From contig OX246739.1 of NCBI GenBank assembly GCA_945910005.1, positions 11,816,292-11,880,291 on the forward strand: a stretch of DNA of 64,000 nt. Reading direction: 5' to 3'. Made by a program: the position numbers and the translations under genes. Within the stretch, counting starts at the first letter, position 1; each line of letters starts with the position of its first letter. The notes beneath the pieces are model-generated. The model was not told the origin of the DNA and did no database searches. It was given only the letters and a program-made list of their open reading frames with translations. Shown piece by piece: positions 34,358-45,780 of this stretch. Origin of the DNA: Isoperla grammatica. Taxonomy: Eukaryota > Arthropoda > Insecta > Plecoptera > Perlodidae.

Positions 34358-37300
34358 TCAGCTAAGCCAGTTGTACAGAGGATATTCGAAGAGGAGAACT
34401 GTCTTCAAGAAATTGGGCGTCTTGCGGTACAATGAAGTAGGCAGTGGAATCAACGGGGACGTAGATCTTTTGTACAGCCGGTACTCCTCAAGACTGCAAT
34501 GTGACAACAGAATAAAGTGGCATATCAAATTGAAGTTTGTTTGTAAATTGTATATTTTTTAAATTTAATTCAATGGATAAGTAAATAAACACAATAATTA
34601 TTACAGAAAAACAAATATTGATAATAATCTAATAATAGCGTGGTGGTATAACCTCCGAGTGTTTATTTTTTACAATACTTCTTTGCTGTGCCAAAGCATA
34701 AATACCGTGTTGTAATAATGATAATAATTATAATAATAATAATAAAAATAATAATTCTTTATTTAGCCAAACGCTAATGTAATACATAATGTACATACAG
34801 TAAGTGGTGTAAGTCGTGTCCGTTATCGGCTCTTGATAATACCTAAATTATTAGTATGGTCAGGACCAAAATCATCCTTTAACTTAACTCCTTGTGTCTT
34901 TAGGTATTAATTGTTTTGTTTTATATTTTCAACCTCAACTTACTGTCCATATTTCTGATCGAAATACTTCTCCATCGCCGGCATTCCAGAGACGAAAAGA
35001 AGAACGAACATGACGTATAGAGGCGATAGAACAGCGAGCCACTTAAAACCGTGGAGTATATTTATGGTCATGGTGAAGATGCCCCAAAAAACGACAATTT
35101 CACCAAAATAATTAGGATGCCGTGAATACCTCCACAAACCTGAAACACATTAAGGAGAAGAGTTGTTGACGCCTTGTTTACTTAAGCCGCGTTCACATAA
35201 ATGACTAGTGACTATTGACTATTGACTATTGACTATTGATTAGTGACTAAGCGAATTGAACCATAGGCGATACGTGCTGACGTTCACACAACTTTACTTT
35301 TGACTTATGACTATTGACTATTGACTAACGAATTGAAGATATCTGGAAGTCATAGTTACAACCAATCACAACGTTCGCGTTCAGCCAATGAATGTGGAGC
35401 AACGGAAGTCAATACCACTATTCAATTACTGTCAAGTGTATATTTGTTTTTGACTATTTCCGGCGAATATTATTTATTTATTATTTTTACGAAGCTGTCA
35501 TACAATAAAATATTCTTATTTTGAAAACAAATCTTCAACACAAACAAGAAACATACAAAACCTTCACAACTTGGTTAAGCCCATCATTAAACGTTTTAAC
35601 TGGTGAACAGTTACTATCGCCATACCTCGTTTTCTTCATAATGTTGCAATTTTATTATTTTGACAGCTCGTTGTTTGTCAATCAGTTTGATTCATTTGTT
35701 CTAGGTGGCAGATCATACGTGTCAAAGAACTTAGTTGTGTAGTGTTCATATCTTTCTTTGGGTAGTCAATAATCACTAGTCAATAGTCAATAGTCAGTAA
35801 TCAATAGTCATTTATGTGAATGCGGCTTTACCTACTCGACAATACTCAACACATGTACATTATTAGTTAAAATCTAGACACACACAAATATTTGACAGGC
35901 TCTGAAACGAAAATTCTTTATTAATTATTAATAATTATTGATCCCTGATATCTTTGGATCTCGAAGAACCCCGCCTTTAGGATGCGAAGAACGTAATGAA
36001 ACTAGATTTGGATTGATTTTCATAGGTCACTTCACTTTTACATAACGATGAAACCAACTCGCTAGATATGTCTAGAAAACTATTCATATAGGTTGCACGT
36101 ACGTCACATATTTGCGCGTGGCGGCCACATTTGTGATCAAACTTTGACGTTGCCATGGAGAAACAATTGAAGGCGGTGATGGTAGAACACAAACTCTTCA
36201 TTCTTTAAAATCCAGCCTGCTTTTTTAAATAAAATATATACGTGTGGTATTTTCTTTATTTTGTATTAATTATGTTTACTTTTTAAATTCTTAATTAGGC
36301 TTATTTATTAAATTTGAATAGTACTTGCTAATGATCTTGGATTGGTCCTCCTCAATTGTGTCGCAATCATGGCCGCTGTGACGTCACGTGGGAACTATGA
36401 ATAGCACCATTGGCGCAGTTATAGTGGTTCAATGTATCTTGCAAGGTGGTATCACAGATTATTATACGTAAGAGTGAAGTAGCGTATGTGACAATTATCA
36501 ATCTTATTAGCATCTCATTCTCTGCCTCCGATAATGTCACGATACAATCAGCGTAGATGTTGGCAGGCATTGTCTAGGGACATTCCAAGCGAGGCTAGGC
36601 GTGCACTCGCAGAAGATATAGGCAACCCAAGACTACCTTACATATGCTTTTGTCACAGGCGAAGCACTCGTAGCCAATCAGCGAATCGCCCGAGACAAGT
36701 GCGTGCAACTAACGATCGCTGATTGGTTACGAGTAACATCGCCTGTGATTATGTAAGGTTGTCTTGGGCTGCCTATCAGTACCGAGGAATCCCGCGGCGA
36801 GTTCCGTTGAAATAGACCGTGTGGAGCGACCGTTTCTGTACTAGTAATATTTCGGCAATTTCGAGGAGGCTCCTTCAGTCCTTCTGTCTTGCCAGCCGAA
36901 GCTGTGTGTAGCCTCAGCCACATGAAAATGCGTTACGATAACAGGGTGTTAGTTATTTTAAATGAGAAGTCTGTAATATTTTTGCCATAGAAGCAAGTTT
37001 TTATCGGTTAATAGGAATGATGCGTGACAAGACTAATAATAAGGATTCTAACCACATGGTTCATGATGGCTACAAGCATCCATTTCGTTTCCAAATTTTT
37101 TTGCTTGCTGGTAAAAATTTTTGCGATTGGTTCACGTATTTTAAATACTTCTAAACACTGTGGCCGAGACGTACATATTATGCGATGTGACCCACATACC
37201 CTATTTCGCTAAACCAACTCTTATTTTGTAAATTAGTCTTTTAACTTAGCCAATTTATGGGTACAATCCTCGCGATTGGACTGGAACCGTGGAGAAGATT

Positions 37301-40300
37301 AGTATCTCCCCCCCCCCCCCCCCCCCCCAACGAACTGAAATAGGGGCAGAAATACAGCAGAAAGAAACTCAACATAGTTTTGCTTCTGACAGCTGGGGCT
37401 TCGCCCCCGATCCAATCTTCATATATAAGATACTCGTAAGGGTATAAATACTTAGATTCTAAAAGTACTCTTCTCGCCCCCTGCAAAACCTGTACTTTCG
37501 TCCTACCGTGTCTACAGAATGTTCCGCTGTTGGCTTTGTCCAGTTTGAAAGTAAACTTCTGCCAGTCAGCGTCTGTTTCAAGTATAAAGCCGAGCAAGAA
37601 GAATCCAGCACCGAAGTAGTCCACCGTCGTCAAAGGTATAGGATTGACGACGTTCCTGTGGGAGTTGACGAGGATCACTGGAAGACTGACCATCACTATC
37701 CATACGCCCTGCAACAGAGTTGTTGTGTTTGAGGAGCAACATTTAACAAACCCTCCCCCCATTTTCCCCAAAAACGCCAACACACCTTGTGTCGCCTCTA
37801 CCATGTCCTAAAATTCTTCTGGGGCGGAGCCCCAGCCTCCGGAGGCAGCCAAGTCCTACACAATAATTATTCTCTGCATAATTCCCGGAAAATGACTTCG
37901 AGTCGAATTCGAATTTTTCGAGTTATAGATTCAGAAGGATTTTTCTGGGTTGCTGTTAGCACTAAACCCATCATAAAGTTGAAGTCGTTGGGGGGGGGGG
38001 GGGGGGCTTTCATGTATTTTACCTATTATCAGTACAGAGCACATAATGATTATGAATCTTCGGTTGAAAAATGTTGGACAAATACGCGATAAAATACACT
38101 TTGAAAAATGCGACTTTTTGCGGGTATGAGCGGATACCCTATTCGTGACAGCCCGCCTTTAATATGTAATTAAATGCTGCATTACGAAGTGTTATGCCAA
38201 TATTTTTTCGTAGGAAACATACAGCATACAATTACCTTCCTTTTCAGGTGACTATAACTATATAGGTATTACGATCAATCAATATCTGTCCTTGTGGAAG
38301 GTTCCCATCATCACTGGGTTGGGCCTCGGGTCTACCCAAGCGATATTGGAAAAAATTCGGAAGGAATGTCCAGGACTGGTAGTATATGACTTGATCCTAG
38401 CATTAGCCTTGAGACTAAGTAAAACCTAAAAAAAAAACTTCAGCATTGCTGATGGCCGGTATCGAGCCGGGGACAACCCGAGTTAAGGTATCGTTTTACC
38501 GCTGAGCCATCTCTATTGGTAATACATATATTAATTATTATTATCTCTGTTGTAACTAGGGATGACATCGGGTACCCGGGTAGCGCGGGTACCTGGCTCC
38601 AAATATTACCCGGAGCCGTTTTTCGGGTCCGGATAATAATTTGTTTAGTCCGTTTCTAGGCTAAATTAGTCGACTTGCATTCGTTACTGTTTGTTCTTTG
38701 TTTAACATTCTGGTGAACATTCTGGCTAATACCTTGTTCTATAACTATTTATTTTCCTTAAAATATGTTTTATGTACACGTGCTTCAGTTGTGTATTGAT
38801 AAATGTTTTTTTACTCGACGTGAACGTGATTACTGCAGGCGTATTCTGAGATACTAACCGAGCGGGTGACGTGCATCAGCATATATCGTCCCTCGTCTTC
38901 GCTTCTCGCGCACTTCACAAGGCCTTAGGGTTGCCAACTATTGAATATGAAAATACGGGAATTTAAAATTGATCTGAAATGTAGAGGGAAAGAGGACGGT
39001 GATGTCCCAGTTGCCGAAGGCTAAATCGCCCCAGGCGCAAAAAAATGTTTTCCTATAACAGACGTTAGGTCCCAGAAAATGAGTTTAGGGATTTAATACT
39101 AACTTTGCAGGTGTAATTTTCTCATTCAATTAATGTTTAATTTGGGTGGGTAAACGAAATTATTATGTATCGTTTGTAACAGTACCCACGCTCTCTTACT
39201 ACACGGGTTGGCCTAGCTCAGCCGGGAAATAAACCAACACTTAGAAATTTGAGTTGTACTATTAAATTATATTGTATCACATAGACAACGAATGCTCACA
39301 GTAAATAACTTGTCACAAATAGGTTTACAGACAGTACCAGCTCCAGTTATAGGTGAATCCTTCTTCTAACCTTGGTTTCTCAAGCAGGCGTCCATGGTAG
39401 GATTTCCAAGATGTCCTTCATGGTAGGTTGAATTCAGTGGTGGATCGTGTGTAACCGACGCTTCGAAAATCACCGTCCCATTTAACGGGGCAGGCGTAGT
39501 TGACGTCTGGGTAATACTAGTTTCGATAACTAGAGAAATCGGAAGGCTCAAAGACTCGAGTTCTTGAAGTTATTCCGTGTAGCTTTCAACACCACATCCT
39601 CTCTCTAGGCTTACTTTTCCACCATCTTCTTCTGTATTGTCCTTAGTTACCAGTCAACAACCGTTGCTATGCAATGTAACAATGCAAGTTCTTTACTGAT
39701 ATTACCAAAGCTCTCTACAAATTCACATGTGCACAAAGTCACTGCATTCTAAGCACAGCCTAGTGGATAATGCACAAACTCACTGCACTCTAAGCACAGC
39801 CTAGTGGATAATGCACAAACTCACTGCATTCTAAGCACAGCCTAGTGGATAATGCATATAGATGGTACTTTACAATACCCCTTCAAATTTTTTTATATTA
39901 TGAATTTAATTATTGAGATTATAAAAAAATTTCAAAAAATTTATCTCCAACGTTCTCCACTTTTAAAAATTCCATGGTTGTAGGTCGTTATATCATACCC
40001 CTTCCAAAAATGAAAAAAATGAAGATGACAAAATGTATCTATATTTGTTATATTTTTGTTAACATCGAAACTCAGAAATAAACCCTTTAAATCTATAATT
40101 GGAAAACCGCATTACCCCTTCAAATAGCCTTACCCCTTCTAAACCTGTAAACTACAACAATGTCGTTCACTGACCCCTTTAATTCAAATGCTAAAATGAA
40201 AGTTTATGAAACCTGAAACCCAAATGACAGCACCATGCAATGTTAATAGTACCATACACTTCTAACCATTGGATATCAATCCCCTCTTCCAGAATCAACA

Positions 40301-43300
40301 ATTGTCAACAATTAACAATTTTAAATTGTTGATTAAAAAAAAAACACACATTAATAACTTTGCACCATAACCAACACCAACCTATAATCCTAGTAACAAT
40401 GTTACTACAGAGTCGACAACAATAGGCACCATTAGGGACCAAATCATCATCTGTCAAAAAGATTCCATACATTGTTGACCTGTGGTTTATGGTATCTGAT
40501 AGGGTTCCTGGTAACGTTTTAAATTGACAATATTAAACACTCCTTTTACAACCCCAGCTTCTGTGACCAATTCGTATGCGTTGTCTCCTGCAATCGCAGC
40601 AACCATGTATGGACCTTCAAATATATGAAAAAACTTTTTCGTTTCTTTTTTAAACAAATTTGACAAATGAAGCGATTTGAGCAGTACCTTCTCTCCTACT
40701 TGGAAAAATGTTTTACTGACAAATTGACCTTCATGCCTATTCTTCCTATTCTGCCCATTATATTTCAACCTTTCCCTGGCTAAAATTACCTTTGCCTCTT
40801 GAGTTATTAAGGGAGAATTGTGAGGTGGAATTTTTATACTCTTAATCAACTGTGGCGTAAAAGTTTGACCAAAATGTAATTCATATGGCGAAAACCCTGT
40901 TCCTTCATGGTAGGTTGAATTCAACCACTCCTCCAACTGAGGAACCCACTTAGCCCAAGATGAATGTTTACATGAACAATAGGCCCGAAAGATACGACCC
41001 AGTTCACGCATAACCCTTTCAGCTGGATTAGATTGTGGATGACGTATGGACGACATGTGTGCCCGTACCCCTTTACCCTCCAAAGTCTCATTCCACTCCC
41101 TGGATGTATATTGAGTACCGTGGTCAGACAGTATAGCAACAGGTATTTGCACAGTGTCGAAATAAACTGTCACTTTCTGTGAAATAGCCCGAGACGTTTG
41201 TTGCTTTAACGTGTACAACGACACCAACTTTGAGAAAACATCAATGAACACTAGTACATATCGCACCCCTCCACAGCCTGTAGGTAATGGACCATAGATA
41301 TCAGTTGCCACCAATTGACCAATGTTCGTAGGCAAAATAGGCTGAAAAATGCCATGTGACGTTCTATTTGCATGTTTCGTACGTTGACATAAATCACAAC
41401 ATGCAATCAACTTCCTATTCAATCGCGCCATATTACTGAAAAAGAAGTTCTCTAATAACACCATTAAACATTTTTTAGCACCAAAATGACCAATCTCTTC
41501 GTGTACACTCATGATCACTTCCGACACCAGACATTGTGGAATACATAACCGCCAAATGTCCTTACTATTTTCCAATTTGAAGAACAACATGTTGTTGAAA
41601 ATCATGTAATTGCTATGAGCACCAACATTAGTATGCATATCACTCCAAATCGTTCCAAACTTATCATCTTTCTTCTGTAAATCAGGCAATTGTCGAAATT
41701 TTTTACGCAATTCTGAACTAATTCCCACATTCAGTTTCGCAATAACTACCTCCTTCCCAGAGAACGAGTCGTCAATAGTTTGTGCATTATCCACTAGGAT
41801 GTGCTTAGAATGCAGTGACTTTGTGCACATGTGAATTTGTAGAGAGCTTTGGTAATATCAGTAAAGAACTTGCATTGTTACATTGCATAGCAACGGTTGT
41901 TGACTGGTAACTAAGGACAATACAGAAGAAGATGGTGGAAAAGTAAGCCTAGAGAGAGGATGTGGTGTTGAAAGCTACACGGAATAACTTCAAGAACTCG
42001 AGTCTTTGAGCCTTACGATTTCTCTAGTTATCCAAACTAGTATTACCCAGACGTCAACTACGCCTGCCCCGTTAAATGGGACGGTGATTTTCGAAGCGTC
42101 GGTTACACACGATCCACCACTGAATTCAACCTACCATGAAGGACATCTTGGAAATCCTACCATGGACGCCTGCTTGAGAAACCAAGGTTAGAAGAAGGAT
42201 TCACCTATAACTGGAGCTGGTACTGTCTGTATACCTATTTGTGACAAGTTATTTACTGTGAGCATTCGTTGTCTATGTGATACAATATAATTTAATAGTA
42301 CAACTCAAATTTCTAAGTGTTGGTTTATTTCCCGGCTGAGCTAGGCCAACCCGTGTAGTAAGAGAGCGTGGGTACTGTTACACGTTTAAGCTGGTTTACC
42401 TTCTACATTTTGTCAAGCTATTTTGCATCATGTAGAAGCTTTATATCCCGTTTTAAACAATTATAAAATTTTTGACACGAAATTGAGAATAAATACCAAC
42501 AACTTGTAACTCAGCTGGATGGGTGATCTGTTTCTATTGCCTAACGATTTTATGTTCCATAATTAATGAAATAATTGTCTCAACATTAGACTCTAAGTTC
42601 AAAATGCTCAAATGCTGAAAACTGTGTACTGTTGTTAGTAGGCGGAAGTTACGGAAATGTGGTTTTTAAAACAAATTGTGAAAATACGGGAAAACTGATT
42701 CCCGTGTAGAGTTGATACGGGAAGCGGGAAATCACAGTGGAAAACGGGATTTCCCGGGAAATACGGGAGAGTTGGCAACCCTACAAGGCCTAGGACATCA
42801 TTGTATCATGGCCTAGGACGACCTTCAAATCAAGCCTACACATCGAAAAATACGTTCAGGGTCCGGGTCATATGGGAACTGGAACCGGTTCCGAATTTTA
42901 TCACCCGATGTCATCCCAAGTTGTGTAACGTACATGTACATGGATCTAAATGGAAATTCTAACACGAATATTCTCATACGAACTGCGGAGTGTAATAATA
43001 TCATGTTATCATGTTGACAGGTTGCAAAGGGGATCCTCTCCCAGTTATTTCTTTGCCACTAATGAGTGAGTTAATTGTTTTGTACACTGATGTTTATAGA
43101 ATGATGCCCATGATCTCAGCGGTCATGGGCATCATCGTCATAGTAATTGTTGTAGTCATTCATTATTGTCATTATACACACATCACACAATCATAATCAC
43201 TACCGCTAATCGCACTTTATCATAATCGCTCTTTTCCATTTTTGTCTATATTTATTTAATTGTTTGTTATATAATTCATAGTATTTTTGTTTTATTATTA

Positions 43301-44218
43301 TTATTGTTTTTATCTTTTTATTGAGTTTGAGAAAGAAGCAGGGAATAAGAAAAGAAAGAGGGGAAGACCAAGACTGAGGTGGGAAGAAGTGATAGCAATG
43401 GACGTGGAAAGAAGAAATGCAACTTGGGAAGAGGTCAATCAGGAACGATGGTGGGAAGATAGAAAAGTATGGACAGAATTTGTAGAAAGAGCAGAGGATG
43501 AAGAAAGTGAAGAGGAGGAGCCAGAAGAAGTTAACATGATGAGGGAAGCGTCAGGCATGGCCAGCCGGCTTCGATGTACCTAGGGGCCAGAGTATGATGG
43601 GATTAATTTCCTATCCCCTACCCGACTTCATTGTTGGACACTGGGAGCAGATATTAAAAAAAAAAAAAAAATTCACCGCAACAATTTATGTGTTTCATGA
43701 CATAATTTTTTTAAGTAGCCTGATTTAAATCACAATAGAAAGACTTTGATTTTGATTAGAGATGAACTATATCTCGACTAGAATATGCAAACATGACGAC
43801 TATTATTTAATAATATATTATTTTCAAAATTGATTAAGGACCCTTAGATAGAATTAATCATCGTCCTCTAGATCTTCAATGACAACAATGCACAACAATA
43901 AAAACTAGTTTTCAAGGTGCATATTTCATTGTTGTGCACTGTTGTAATTGAAGATTTAGAGCATCGTAATAAATTCTGTTTTAGGGTCCTAGATCAATTT
44001 TGTAAATAGTATACCAAATAACTTTAATTGCTACTTTTTTACCTGTAGTACAGAAAAAATGATGCACTTCGAAATGGGTTTACGCCATTCGTCGAACCTA
44101 CTATCACGACCCACTTTCAACATACGATACACAAGAAATCCACCGAGTCTGACGGCCCATAAACACACGGAGACATTTACGAGAATCTGCCGCTTGTCCA
44201 GCACGTGAGACATGTTGA
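34358..44218 (-). CDS. DUF1295 / steroid 5-alpha-reductase-like membrane enzyme, four C-terminal exons
   Basis: Minus-strand exons: 44218-44043, 37708-37507, 35139-34944 and 34493-34358. The phases agree at each junction (0, 1, 2) and all borders are GT-AG. Together they give about 235 residues plus TGA (34360-34358). The joined protein reads as a DUF1295 family member: LWAVRLGGFLVYRMLKVGRDSRFDE, a hydrophobic span starting GVWIVMVSLPV, DADWQKFTFK, then the signature RYSRHPNYFGE and the C-terminal YKRSTSPLIPLP ... FEYPLYNW. (The first motif is split here as LWAVRLGGFLVYR and MLKVGRDSRFDE.) The RHPNYFGE region corresponds to the cofactor-binding end shared with steroid 5-alpha-reductases and methyltransferases of the same fold; the substrate is unknown. 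The N-terminal exon(s) before 44218 were not located. The 37709-44042 intron holds the nested transposons. Confidence 0.88.
34715..34770. repeat. (AAT)n-rich microsatellite
   Basis: Irregular AATAAT units, followed by TTCTTTATTTAGCCAAACGC, which resembles the sequence near 44745. Possibly the tail of a retroelement, within the last intron of the DUF1295 gene. Confidence 0.5.
35185..35827. mobile_element. Harbinger-type MITE, TTA target duplication
   Basis: Long terminal inverted repeats start AGCCGCGTTCACATAAATGA on the left and the matching GCGGCT on the right. TTA flanks both ends (35182-35184 and 35828-35830). Inside each arm the heptamer TATTGAC/GTCAATA is repeated several times. It is 643 bp with no coding capacity, and lies between exons 2 and 3 of the DUF1295 gene (in transcript order). 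Confidence 0.8.
36615..36777. mobile_element. Foldback element (~70-bp imperfect inverted repeat)
   Basis: Arms 36615-36688 and 36713-36777 are reverse complements with a few mismatches; shared pieces include CTTACAT, CACAGGCG, CTCGTA and CCAATCAGCGA. The short spacer of about 24 bp gives a near-complete hairpin. No protein is encoded. Confidence 0.75.
37307..37328. repeat. Poly-C tract
   Basis: About 22 consecutive C, just beyond the DUF1295 exon 37708-37507 in transcription order. A G-tract of about 18 follows at 37989-38006. Confidence 0.9.
38280..38512 (-). mobile_element. tRNA-derived SINE, copy 1
   Basis: On the minus strand a tRNA-like head (GGCTCAGCGGTAAAACG as A box region, GGCTCGATACC as B box at 38468-38458) is followed by a body with a CTGGACATTCCTTCC segment. 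The body resembles that of the plus-strand SINE at 57471-57735, which has GGACATTCCTTCCCAAC. So it is one family with tRNA-type pol III promoters. Confidence 0.65.
39737..39860. repeat. Three 41-bp tandem units in the Ginger left arm
   Basis: Units beginning ACTGCATTCTAAGCACAGCC start at 39741, 39782 and 39823. The equivalent right arm has a single unit, which there forms the start of the transposase gene. Confidence 0.85.
40487..41830 (-). CDS. Ginger transposase (Gypsy-integrase-like), 447 aa
   Basis: A single intact frame starting at ATG 41830, inside the right inverted repeat. An HHCC zinc-binding site is formed by H110, H115, C145 and C148. The DDE core has D177 (VATDIYG), D236 (LSDHGTQ) and E271 (NPAERV), with the D35E spacing of retroviral-type integrases. 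A C-terminal region of about 100 residues follows (FFQVGEKVLL, then PYMVAAI), like the end of Gypsy integrases. The family moves the element by cut-and-paste. All catalytic residues are present, so the protein could be functional; an upstream spliced exon cannot be excluded because the frame begins at residue-level similarity to the element end. Confidence 0.85.
   Translation of the reverse strand: MCTKSLHSKHILVDNAQTIDDSFSGKEVVIAKLNVGISSELRKKFRQLPDLQKKDDKFGTIWSDMHTNVGAHSNYMIFNNMLFFKLENSKDIWRLCIPQCLVSEVIMSVHEEIGHFGAKKCLMVLLENFFFSNMARLNRKLIACCDLCQRTKHANRTSHGIFQPILPTNIGQLVATDIYGPLPTGCGGVRYVLVFIDVFSKLVSLYTLKQQTSRAISQKVTVYFDTVQIPVAILSDHGTQYTSREWNETLEGKGVRAHMSSIRHPQSNPAERVMRELGRIFRAYCSCKHSSWAKWVPQLEEWLNSTYHEGTGFSPYELHFGQTFTPQLIKSIKIPPHNSPLITQEAKVILARERLKYNGQNRKNRHEGQFVSKTFFQVGEKVLLKSLHLSNLFKKETKKFFHIFEGPYMVAAIAGDNAYELVTEAGVVKGVFNIVNLKRYQEPYQIP
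43101..43135. repeat. Perfect 13-bp hairpin
   Basis: ATGATGCCCATGA (43101-43113) and TCATGGGCATCAT (43123-43135) are exact reverse complements with a 9-nt loop. No gene context or terminator function is evident. Confidence 0.7.
43313..43671 (+). mobile_element. 5'-truncated LINE 3' end with poly(A)
   Basis: The frame from about 43320 gives KRKRGRPRLRWEEV, then TWEEVNQERWWEDRKVW, the C-terminal tail typical of LINE ORF2 proteins. A 3' UTR and an A-tract of about 15 follow at 43656-43670. Only the last few hundred bases of the element remain. Confidence 0.7.
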
Positions 44219-44361
44219 CTGTTGAGAACTGCAACCTGCACTTGCAATGTTGCGTTGCGGCTCCTGGAGTGAATCTTACAACCGAGTCGATAAAGAAGTT
44301 GTGCCTGGTACAACATACGCCCAGCAGAGTGAGTAAAGAGAGTAGTAAGTGAGTAGTAGCA

Positions 44362-44404
44362 GAGTCGGTATAGAAGTTCTCAGGAGAAACTTCTTTACCG
44401 ACTC
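44362..44404. repeat. 20-bp inverted repeat with 2-nt spacer
   Basis: GAGTCGGTATAGAAGTTCTC at 44362-44381 is mirrored by 44384-44404 with two small differences. A related GAGTCGATAAAGAAGTT copy lies at about 44284. It sits just upstream of the first recognised DUF1295 exon. Confidence 0.6.
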
Positions 44405-44503
44405 CAATAGTAGCTAGCGCAGATCTTGTGATAGACGGATAAGGCCTAGATTGGTGATAGTCGACATGCATACTGACTAGGGCCAGGAGGGAACAGGGGG
44501 GAC

Positions 44504-44656
44504 CAGCAGGGCGATTTTGTATGGGCGACGATAAATTTATCAGCGGTTTTAGTCGTTACTGAAGGCGAATGCAAGGCGGTGATTGGCTCATCGACTTTTT
44601 CCAACAACTGAAACCGGTGATACACGTATCGGCGCCCTTACAGAATCGCCCTGCTG
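44504..44656. mobile_element. 153-bp MITE
   Basis: The ends CAGCAGGGCGATT and AATCGCCCTGCTG are inverted repeats extending to about 24 bp, flanked by GAC on both sides (44501-44503 and 44657-44659). No coding capacity. Confidence 0.7.
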
Positions 44657-44739
44657 GACGGGAGCTTATCTTTTATTTATTTGTTAATAGCATTTAGTGA
44701 CAAAACATGGCGGGTATGCTAAACTTGAAAAAAGTAGTG

Positions 44740-45780
44740 TTTATTTATTTTAGCTTTCGCTAATATACATTACATAGATACAATGTTAAAGGGTACAGTA
44801 AAATATCGAAATTACAATTGCAAATTAAGATATCATAGATTGAAAATAAAAAAAATAAAAAACGTAATAATATATAGACAGAGATTTAAATTTGTAATAA
44901 ATTACATGGGTATTTATTCTTAAGAAAGTTTATACATTCGGCTTCGTACTTTTTTAATTTTTATTGAGTTTTGTGGTAAGTGGTAGACTATTGTAAAGTT
45001 TGATGCCATTTATAAAAATAGATTTTTGGTTACATATTGTCTTAATGGGGCTTTGCACTGCCACATTCTCCCACTCGCAGCGCCAGCGTAGTGCCAGCCC
45101 TCAGACAAGGTCTACTTGATCTCCGCGTAACTTTGCCATGAAAAAAGGGCTGATTTACCCATCCAGGAGGCTCTGAACTTGAGCTCGAACTGTGGTGGCG
45201 CTATACTACTATTCCAATGTCTTTGGCAAAATGCTGCCATCACAGCCTGCTGGATGGGTCAAGTAGGCCTTGTCCGCGCTGATTTGCCCATCCAGCAGGC
45301 CATGGATTTGGGCTTGGGCGGTGGTGGCGCATTCTACGTCAAGCTTTGCGTGCAAAGCCCCAAGTTTTGTAATTATGTACTTCATTGTTTTTGCATAAAA
45401 ACTCATTAATGTTGACATTAAAATTTCCATCAACAAAATTTCGAATAAAAATAAGTACTTTGAGCCCCAACCTCTGCTCAACAGTCATCCACTGAAGAAC
45501 ATCTAACAAGTCCCTGATATGTCTTCGTCTATGTACCTGCAGAATTATCCTCATTCCTCTATTATCTAAAATTTGCAACTTTTTTACGATATCAACTCCA
45601 GAGTTCCATAGAATAGAGGTACAATATTCAAAATGAGGTATAATTATAGTTTTATACATAGTCAGTCTTGTCCATTGGCTTAAATGTTTGCTGATTCTAT
45701 ACAGATATTCTATCTTCTTACTTATCTTTTTTGATATATACTGAACAAGTTCACGGAAATTTAAAACTACTAACAAAATC
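44740..45780 (-). pseudogene. LINE fragment, post-RT region, interrupted
   Basis: The minus-strand frame 45776-45339 encodes KKIEYLYRISKHLSQWTR, then YKTIIIPHFEYCTSILW and LQILDNRGMRIIL, a standard arrangement just downstream of the RT catalytic core in CR1/Jockey-like LINEs. The frame breaks near 45339. Between about 45060 and 45335 sits a GC-richer insert with a ~55-bp direct repeat (near 45150 and 45280). The AT-rich 3' end runs down to about 44740. Confidence 0.7.

Larger units (their letters stand above)
39175..42382 (-). mobile_element. Ginger-type DNA transposon, innermost layer
   Basis: A 3208-bp element bounded by TGTAACAGTACCCACG and its inverted copy, with the perfect 4-bp duplication CGTT (39171-39174 and 42383-42386). 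The terminal inverted repeats are very long, about 600-680 bp (39175 to about 39800 against about 41790 to 42382). The single gene between them encodes a Gypsy-integrase-like transposase without any protease or reverse transcriptase. TGT-type termini, 4-bp duplication, inverted rather than direct repeats and the integrase-like protein are the defining features of Ginger elements. The left arm holds three tandem copies of a 41-bp unit that the right arm has once. Confidence 0.85.
38926..42783. mobile_element. hAT-type MITE, middle layer of the nested stack
   Basis: The ends TAGGGTTGCCAACT and AGTTGGCAACCCTA are flanked by a perfect 8-bp duplication CAAGGCCT (38918-38925 and 42784-42791). Apart from the Ginger element inserted in it, only about 650 bp of non-coding sequence remain. 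The termini resemble those of the MITE at 59454-60038. Confidence 0.82.
38557..42919. mobile_element. hAT-like element, outermost layer of a nested stack
   Basis: Terminal TAGGGATGACATCGGGT at the left is mirrored by ACCCGATGTCATCCC at the right end. The flanks are GTTGTAAC (38549-38556) and GTTGTGTA (from 42920), near but not perfect 8-bp duplications. Interior sequence such as the GGGTACCCGGGTAGCGCGGG-like start and the CCGGTTCC end is non-coding. The next hAT-like element sits inside it. Confidence 0.6.

Noticed and set aside
43011..43196. Small membrane-protein-like ORF spanning a perfect hairpin
   Set aside because: A hydrophobic run from AT-rich sequence, with no start context or family match.
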